A DNA stretch of 18,342 bases. It comes from PALSA-1004 sp947474275 (GTDB lineage: Bacteria > Pseudomonadota > Gammaproteobacteria > Burkholderiales > SG8-41). The position numbers were made by a program, and so were the translations under genes. The number at the start of each line of letters is the position of its first letter. Positions within the stretch are counted from its first letter, which is position 1. Under the pieces are notes generated by a model. It was not told where the DNA came from, made no database searches, and saw nothing but the letters and a program-made list of their open reading frames with translations. Location: the NCBI GenBank assembly GCA_947474275.1, contig CANJHY010000091.1, positions 1-18,342 of the forward strand, in the 5' to 3' direction. Of this stretch, positions 14,271-18,342 are shown piece by piece.

Positions 14271-15158
14271 ATGCGCCTGGTGACTTTTTCCGATGCGAAC
14301 GGCATGCGTATCGGCGTGCACGATAGTTCATCCAACACCATCGTCGATCTGGCGGCGAGCACCCGCCTGCCGAAAGACATGACGGCTTTTATCGCGCTCG
14401 GTAAAAACGGGCTCAAGCGTGCGCGCGCGGCGGTCAAAAGCGGCGAAGGACGCGTCGCGTTCGACAGCGTCAAACTGCACGCGCCGATTCCGCGTCCGGC
14501 GAAAAACATCCTGTGCGTCGGCAAGAATTATTACGATCACGCCAAAGAATTCCACGATAGCGGTTTCGACGCGAGTGCAGGCAAGGACGCGATACCCGAA
14601 CTGCCGATTATGTTCACCAAGTGGCCCAATTCGGTGATCGCGCACGGCGAGCCGATTCCGAGCTATCTCGACTACACGAATTCCACCGACTACGAGGGCG
14701 AACTCACGGTGGTAATCGGCGAGGGCGGACGCGGCATCACCAAAAACAAGGCGTTCGATCACGTTTACGGCTACACCATCATCAACGACGCGACCGCGCG
14801 CACGCTGCAGAACCAGCACAAGCAGTGGTTCCTCGGCAAAAGTCTCGACGGTTACTGCCCGATGGGACCGTGCATCGTGACTGCCGACGAAGTGCGCGAC
14901 GTCGGAAAATTGCAATTGCTCACCAGGGTCAACGGTGAAGTGCGGCAGGACGCGCCGGTGAGCCAATTGATATTCGACATTCCGACGTTGATCGAAACGC
15001 TGTCGCGGGTGATGACGCTGGAGCCCGGCGACCTGATTGCAACCGGTACATGCGCGGGCGTGGGGATAGGTTTCAACCCGCCGAAGTTTCTTAAAAAAGG
15101 CGATCGCGTCGCCATCACGATCGAGCCGATAGGCACGCTGGAAAATCCGGTGGATTAG
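14271..15158 (+). CDS. Fumarylacetoacetate hydrolase (FAH) family protein
   Basis: A 295-residue protein. The ATG at 14271 follows GGAGGA closely, and the open frame before it is the dispersed repeat. Metal-binding landmarks are Glu142 and Glu144 in YEGEL and Asp173 in INDATAR. The other signatures are CVGKNYYDHAKE (82-93), SLDGYCPMGP (191-200), NGEVRQ and EPGDLIATGTCAGVG (251-265). The family includes 2-hydroxyhepta-2,4-diene-1,7-dioate isomerase, 2-keto-4-pentenoate hydratase, ureidoglycolate lyase-like proteins, acylpyruvases and oxaloacetate decarboxylases. Sequence alone does not choose among them. All cleave, decarboxylate, isomerise or hydrate 2-oxo acids using Mg or Mn in the cytoplasm. 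Its position just before tctCBA suggests it processes the imported carboxylate. Confidence 0.92.
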   Translation: MRLVTFSDANGMRIGVHDSSSNTIVDLAASTRLPKDMTAFIALGKNGLKRARAAVKSGEGRVAFDSVKLHAPIPRPAKNILCVGKNYYDHAKEFHDSGFDASAGKDAIPELPIMFTKWPNSVIAHGEPIPSYLDYTNSTDYEGELTVVIGEGGRGITKNKAFDHVYGYTIINDATARTLQNQHKQWFLGKSLDGYCPMGPCIVTADEVRDVGKLQLLTRVNGEVRQDAPVSQLIFDIPTLIETLSRVMTLEPGDLIATGTCAGVGIGFNPPKFLKKGDRVAITIEPIGTLENPVD

Positions 15159-15176
15159 TCCGCCGGGCAGGTAGAA

Positions 15177-15194
15177 TTGCGCAAGCAAGCGCAA
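15177..15194 (+). other. Small hairpin before tctC
   Basis: TTGCGC at 15177-15182 pairs with GCGCAA at 15189-15194 around a 6-nt loop, in the 69-nt gap between the FAH-family gene and tctC. It is not followed by a T-run on the plus strand, so it is not an ordinary terminator. It may be a protein-binding palindrome or chance. Confidence 0.25.
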
Positions 15195-15227
15195 GTCATA
15201 AAAAACATAAACGATGCGGAGGAGAAT

Positions 15228-16199
15228 ATGCAAAGGAGCCTGATAGCGGCGGTGCTGGCGATGGTTTGCGTGCCGGCATTCGCGCAGGACGTTTATCCAT
15301 CGCGGCCGATCACCATGATTGTCCCGTTCCCGCCCGGCGGCGTCGCCGACATCACTGGCCGGCCCACCGCCATCGCGCTCGAAAAAATCCTCAAGCAACC
15401 CGTGGCGCTGTCGAACCGGCCCGGTGCCGGTGGCGCGGTGGGCAATGCGCTGGTCGCCAATGCCAAGCCCGACGGTTATACCGTGCTGATGGCGCTGTCG
15501 AGCATTTCGGTCATTCCAGAAGCCGACAAATTGTTCGACCGCAAGCCCGCATACACGCTCGATCAGTTGATACCCGTTGCGCTGATTTCCGCGGACCCGA
15601 CCATCCTCGTCGTGCATCCTTCGCTGCCGGTCAAGTCGCTGAAGGAGCTGATCGCGCTGGCGAAAGTGAAAGCTGGGCAGATGTCGTTTTCCACCTCCGG
15701 CGTCTACGGCGCGCTGCACCTGCCGATGGAAATGTTCCTGCACGCTGCCAAGCTCAAGATGCGCGCCGTACACACCACCGGCGGCGGGCCTGCGATCACC
15801 ATATTGCTCGGCGGGCACGTCGAGATGACCGTCGGCGGGCCGGCGGCGATCGCGAGTCACGTCAATGCAGGCAAGTTGCGTCCTATCGTCGGTTGGGGCG
15901 CCAAGCGTCATGAAGCGTACCCGGACGTTCCGACTTTCAAGGAACTCGGCTACGACATCGAGTACTACATCTGGGCCGGCATGTTCCTGCCCCATGGCAC
16001 GCCGGACGCCGTGGTGAAAGTGCTGCGCGACGCGACGCGTAAAGCGGTTGACGATGCCGACTTCAAATCGACCATGGCCAAGGTCAATTCGCCGGTGCAG
16101 TACCTGGACGCGCCGGAGTTCGCAAAATACTGGATGAATGATGCGAAGCGCCTCGCCGAGGTAGTCAAAGTCGTCGGTAAAGTCGACGAGAAGAAATGA
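15228..16199 (+). CDS. tctC: Tripartite tricarboxylate transporter receptor TctC
   Basis: A 323-residue Bug receptor and the one most likely to serve the TctAB pair, since it sits immediately upstream. The ATG at 15228 follows GGAGGAG and opens a short signal peptide (MQRSLIAAVLAMVCVPAFA, cleavage before QDVYPSRP). Conserved loops are YPSRPITMIVPFPPGGVAD, SNRPGAGGAVG and PDGYTVL. The usual IDNRPGAGG is here LSNRPGAGG, and the PYKG ligand loop is replaced by TTGGGPAIT, so its pocket differs from the other four receptors. In the known Salmonella and Bordetella systems this protein delivers citrate-like carboxylates to the membrane subunits. Its TGA overlaps the tctB start (ATGA at 16196-16199), indicating tight coupling. 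Confidence 0.95.
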   Translation: MQRSLIAAVLAMVCVPAFAQDVYPSRPITMIVPFPPGGVADITGRPTAIALEKILKQPVALSNRPGAGGAVGNALVANAKPDGYTVLMALSSISVIPEADKLFDRKPAYTLDQLIPVALISADPTILVVHPSLPVKSLKELIALAKVKAGQMSFSTSGVYGALHLPMEMFLHAAKLKMRAVHTTGGGPAITILLGGHVEMTVGGPAAIASHVNAGKLRPIVGWGAKRHEAYPDVPTFKELGYDIEYYIWAGMFLPHGTPDAVVKVLRDATRKAVDDADFKSTMAKVNSPVQYLDAPEFAKYWMNDAKRLAEVVKVVGKVDEKK

Positions 16200-16681
16200 C
16201 GAATGCACCGCAGCCGGCGGCGGTTGCCGCGCCGCGCGGCCTGCGCAGCGACTGGCTGTCCGGCGCCGTACTGATATTGGTGGCGTTGGCGGTCGCGTGG
16301 GAGAACCGCGTGTTCCCGACCGGCTCGCTGGCCGAACCGGGCCCCGGATATGTGCCTTTGCTGTTTGCTGTCGCGCTCGGCTGTTTCGGGCTGCTCATCA
16401 TGCTGCGCGGCAGCGCTTCGCCGTTGTTGAATACCATAGACTGGACTGAAAGCCGGCGCGGGTTGGTGCTGCTGGTGGCATGCGGGGTGGCGGTCTTTGC
16501 GCTGGAACGCATCGGCTACCGCCTGACCATGATCGCACTCCTCGTGTTCCTGCTTGGCGTCGTCGAGCGCAAGCGTCCGCTGCCGACGCTGCTGGTGGCG
16601 CTGGGCTTTGCATTCGCTTCGTATTTTCTGTTCGCGAGCGTGCTTAAAGTTCAGTTGCCGCGCGGTCCCTGGGGGTTTTGA
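16196..16681 (+). CDS. tctB: Tripartite tricarboxylate transporter small membrane subunit TctB
   Basis: A 161-residue protein with four or five hydrophobic segments (about 21-36, 51-68, 87-102, 110-125 and 132-148) and the TctB-typical N-terminal FPTGSLAEPGPGYVPLLFA (about residues 40-58). TctB is the small, poorly conserved integral subunit that works with TctA in secondary, sodium- or proton-coupled carboxylate uptake. The start overlaps the tctC stop by ATGA, and its own TGA shares one base with the tctA ATG (TGATG at 16679-16683). Length and position are normal for the family. No defects are seen. Confidence 0.95.
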   Translation: MTNAPQPAAVAAPRGLRSDWLSGAVLILVALAVAWENRVFPTGSLAEPGPGYVPLLFAVALGCFGLLIMLRGSASPLLNTIDWTESRRGLVLLVACGVAVFALERIGYRLTMIALLVFLLGVVERKRPLPTLLVALGFAFASYFLFASVLKVQLPRGPWGF

Positions 16682-18201
16682 TGGAAGGAGTCATCAACAA
16701 TCTGTTGCTCGGTTTTTCCGTCGCGTTGACGCCGTCGGTGCTGGCTTATGCATTTGCCGGCTGCGTGATCGGCACGCTGGTAGGCATGTTGCCGGGGCTC
16801 GGGCCGCTCGCGGGCATCAGCCTGCTGCTGCCGGCGACTTTCGGACTCAATCCGATCGTCGCCATCGTGCTGCTCTCAGGTGTTTATTACGGCGCGATGT
16901 ACGGCGGTTCGACCACTTCCATCCTGATGCGTATTCCGGGAGAGGCCGCATCGGTGATGACTTGCGTCGATGGCTATGCGATGACGCAACGCGGGCGGGC
17001 AGGGCCGGCGCTGGCCATTGCAGCCATCGGTTCGTTCGTCGCCGGTACTTTGTCGGTGGTTGCGCTGATGTTTCTGGCGCCGACGCTGGCCGCGTTCGCG
17101 TTGCGTTTCGGCCCGCCCGAATACACTGCATTGCTGCTGATGGGATTCCTCGTGCTGTCGTACATGAGCAGCGGCTCGATGCCCAAGACACTCGCGATGG
17201 CGGTGGTGGGGCTTTTGCTCGGCATGATAGGCATAGACGCGATGAGCGGTTACACGCGCTTCAACTATGGCGTGATCGAGCTGGGCGACGGCATCGGTAT
17301 CGTGCCGGTAGCGGTGGGATTGTTTGGACTGTCCGAAATCCTGCTGACGGCGGGGCAGGCGACGCCGCCGGCAATTCAGCGGCCGAGTTTGCGTCAGTTG
17401 ATTCCGTCGGGTGAGGAAATGCGTTTGTCGGTCGGGCCGATCGCGCGCGGCAGCCTCATCGGCTTCATGATCGGCATCATCCCGGGTTCGGCGCACGTCA
17501 TTTCGTCTTTTGTGTCGTACGGCATAGAGCGCCGCATGTCGAAGCGCCCGGAGCGTTTCGGCAACGGCGCGATCGAAGGCGTCGCGGGCCCCGAATCCGC
17601 CAACAACGCGGCGGCGACAGGCGCGTTCGTGCCTATGCTGGCACTCGGCATTCCCACCGGCCCGATCACCGCCGTCATGCTCGCTGCTCTGATGGTGCAC
17701 GGCATCGCGCCGGGCCCGCTGCTGATCGCGCAGGAACCGAAATTGTTCTGGGGATTCGTCGCCAGCATGTACGTCGGCAACGTCGTGCTGCTGATACTCA
17801 ACCTGCCGCTGGTGGGCCTCTTCGTCAACCTGCTGCGCATCCCGTATTCGTATCTCTATCCGGCCATCCTCTGCTTTTGCATATTGGGGGTGTATTCGGT
17901 CAGCAACAGCGTGGTGGACGTGTGGATCATGATCGCCATGGGCGCGTTCGGTTATGCGCTGCGCAAGTTCAATTACGATCTGGCGCCGATTGCGCTCGGT
18001 TTGATCCTGGCGCCCATGCTTGAACTGTCGGTGCGCCAGTCGCTCGCCATGTCGGGCGGCAGCTACGGCATATTTTTCGACCGGCCGATCGCGGTCGCGA
18101 TGTTCGCGGCGGCGGCGGTACTGGTGCTGCTGGCGTTGAAGCCGCTCGTCTTTCGCAGCAAGGACTGGCGCGAGAAAGTCGGTCTCGAAGACCAAGCCTA
18201 G
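16681..18201 (+). CDS. tctA: Tripartite tricarboxylate transporter large membrane subunit TctA
   Basis: A 506-residue, about 12-helix permease of full family length. I use the ATG at 16681, overlapping the tctB stop by one base and preceded by GGGGG; a TTG one codon earlier is possible. Both family repeat motifs are present: GMLPGLGPLAGISLLLPATF (35-54) and the later GIIPGSAHVISSF. So are the conserved GVYYGAMYGGSTTSILMRIP, PGEAASVMTCVDGYAM and GPESANNAAATGAFVPMLAL stretches. TctA forms the translocation pathway in the inner membrane and takes substrate from TctC. It ends directly before an insertion sequence and carries no frameshift or truncation, although its last residues border the insertion site. 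Confidence 0.97.
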   Translation: MEGVINNLLLGFSVALTPSVLAYAFAGCVIGTLVGMLPGLGPLAGISLLLPATFGLNPIVAIVLLSGVYYGAMYGGSTTSILMRIPGEAASVMTCVDGYAMTQRGRAGPALAIAAIGSFVAGTLSVVALMFLAPTLAAFALRFGPPEYTALLLMGFLVLSYMSSGSMPKTLAMAVVGLLLGMIGIDAMSGYTRFNYGVIELGDGIGIVPVAVGLFGLSEILLTAGQATPPAIQRPSLRQLIPSGEEMRLSVGPIARGSLIGFMIGIIPGSAHVISSFVSYGIERRMSKRPERFGNGAIEGVAGPESANNAAATGAFVPMLALGIPTGPITAVMLAALMVHGIAPGPLLIAQEPKLFWGFVASMYVGNVVLLILNLPLVGLFVNLLRIPYSYLYPAILCFCILGVYSVSNSVVDVWIMIAMGAFGYALRKFNYDLAPIALGLILAPMLELSVRQSLAMSGGSYGIFFDRPIAVAMFAAAAVLVLLALKPLVFRSKDWREKVGLEDQA

Positions 18202-18233
18202 CAGCCTGTCGGACTTTCCAGTCGTAAAAGTAC

Positions 18234-18239
18234 TATACT
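18234..18239 (+). promoter_or_regulatory. Probable -10 box of the transposase gene
   Basis: TATACT lies 26 nt before the transposase ATG, close to the TATAAT consensus. No convincing -35 is seen at standard spacing within the element. Confidence 0.4.
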
Positions 18240-18265
18240 CGAATGGACGAATCACCGAGTAAGCC

Positions 18266-18342
18266 ATGCCCAACTTCATACAAACCGACCGCAAGACCGA
18301 CTACCTGTTGCCGCCCTCAGTGGATGACTGGCTGAACGAAGA
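18266..18342 (+). CDS. IS1182-family transposase, N-terminal fragment (truncated by window end)
   Basis: Only the first 25 residues are visible. They begin MPNFIQTDRKTDYLL and continue PPSVDDWLNE. The pattern TDR..DYLLPPS.DDWL is the familiar N-terminus of IS1182-type (DDE) transposases, just before the DUF772-like domain. The gene continues past the window edge, so catalytic residues cannot be inspected and it may or may not be intact. The upstream aagcc is a weak ribosome-binding site. It reads in the same direction as tctA. Confidence 0.75.
   Translation, partial: MPNFIQTDRKTDYLLPPSVDDWLNE

Larger units (their letters stand above)
18202..18342 (+). mobile_element. Left end of an IS1182-like insertion sequence (cut by window edge)
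   Basis: From cagcctgtcggactttcc, directly after the tctA stop, the sequence changes to what looks like an insertion-sequence end, followed about 60 nt later by the start of a transposase. The right end is outside the window, so the terminal inverted repeat and target duplication cannot be checked. The element boundary is placed by inference and may be off by a few bases. Confidence 0.6.

Noticed and set aside
14328..16208. Very long minus-strand open frame (626 codons) across the FAH and tctC genes
   Set aside because: It is antisense to two well-supported genes, is rich in Arg/His/Gln and has no domain; typical shadow of GC-rich coding DNA.
16876..18294. Minus-strand open frame of 472 codons opposite tctA
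   Set aside because: Antisense shadow with Arg/His/Gln-rich, low-complexity translation; tctA is certain.

Overview
The window looks like a chromosomal segment of a GC-rich betaproteobacterium, probably Burkholderiales. The main reason is five periplasmic receptors of the Bug/TctC family, which is hugely expanded in that order. A complete TctCBA (tripartite tricarboxylate transporter) operon, a DUF6279-type lipoprotein, Shine-Dalgarno starts and high GC at third codon positions fit the same group. No rRNA, tRNA, CRISPR array or prophage was recognised.

Layout. 33-1883: a polytopic membrane protein (possibly running off the left edge) and a small SET-domain protein with a post-SET cysteine cluster, both on +. 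1897-3826: two adjacent, closely related Bug receptors on -, the downstream one starting 1 nt after the stop of the upstream one. 3902-4669: a membrane-anchored HExxHxxGxxD zinc metallopeptidase on +. 4852-6831: a lower-GC pair on -, a TauD/TfdA-type dioxygenase followed by a Bug receptor. 7041-9112: a YbdL-like aminotransferase and a DUF6279 lipoprotein on -, 14 nt apart. 9289-12632: a divergent block with one Tat-signal aldo/keto reductase on - and, on +, an ATP:ADP-antiporter-like (TLC/MFS) transporter overlapping a second Tat-signal aldo/keto reductase. 12633-13169: a 537-nt gap with a REP-like inverted repeat and an unidentified open frame. 13170-18201: a catabolic/uptake operon on + with a Bug receptor, a fumarylacetoacetate-hydrolase-family enzyme, then TctC, TctB and TctA with overlapping start/stop codons. 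18202-18342: the left end of an IS1182-like insertion sequence whose transposase gene is cut by the window edge.

How the genes fit together. The right-hand operon couples import of a carboxylate (TctC captures it in the periplasm, TctAB moves it across the inner membrane) to an enzyme of the 2-oxo-acid hydratase/acylpyruvase class. The other four receptors have no membrane partners here and may share this TctAB or act in sensing. The TauD plus Bug pair is a second plausible uptake-and-oxidise cassette, apparently acquired.

The most unusual structure is non-coding. A heptamer-based repeat family occurs three times, each time 1-12 nt downstream of a stop codon. Two copies are about 90% identical over 33 nt and could fold in the mRNA by pairing GCGAGAG with CTCTCGC. 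Two copies share a 15-nt direct repeat that brackets the lower-GC TauD/Bug cassette.
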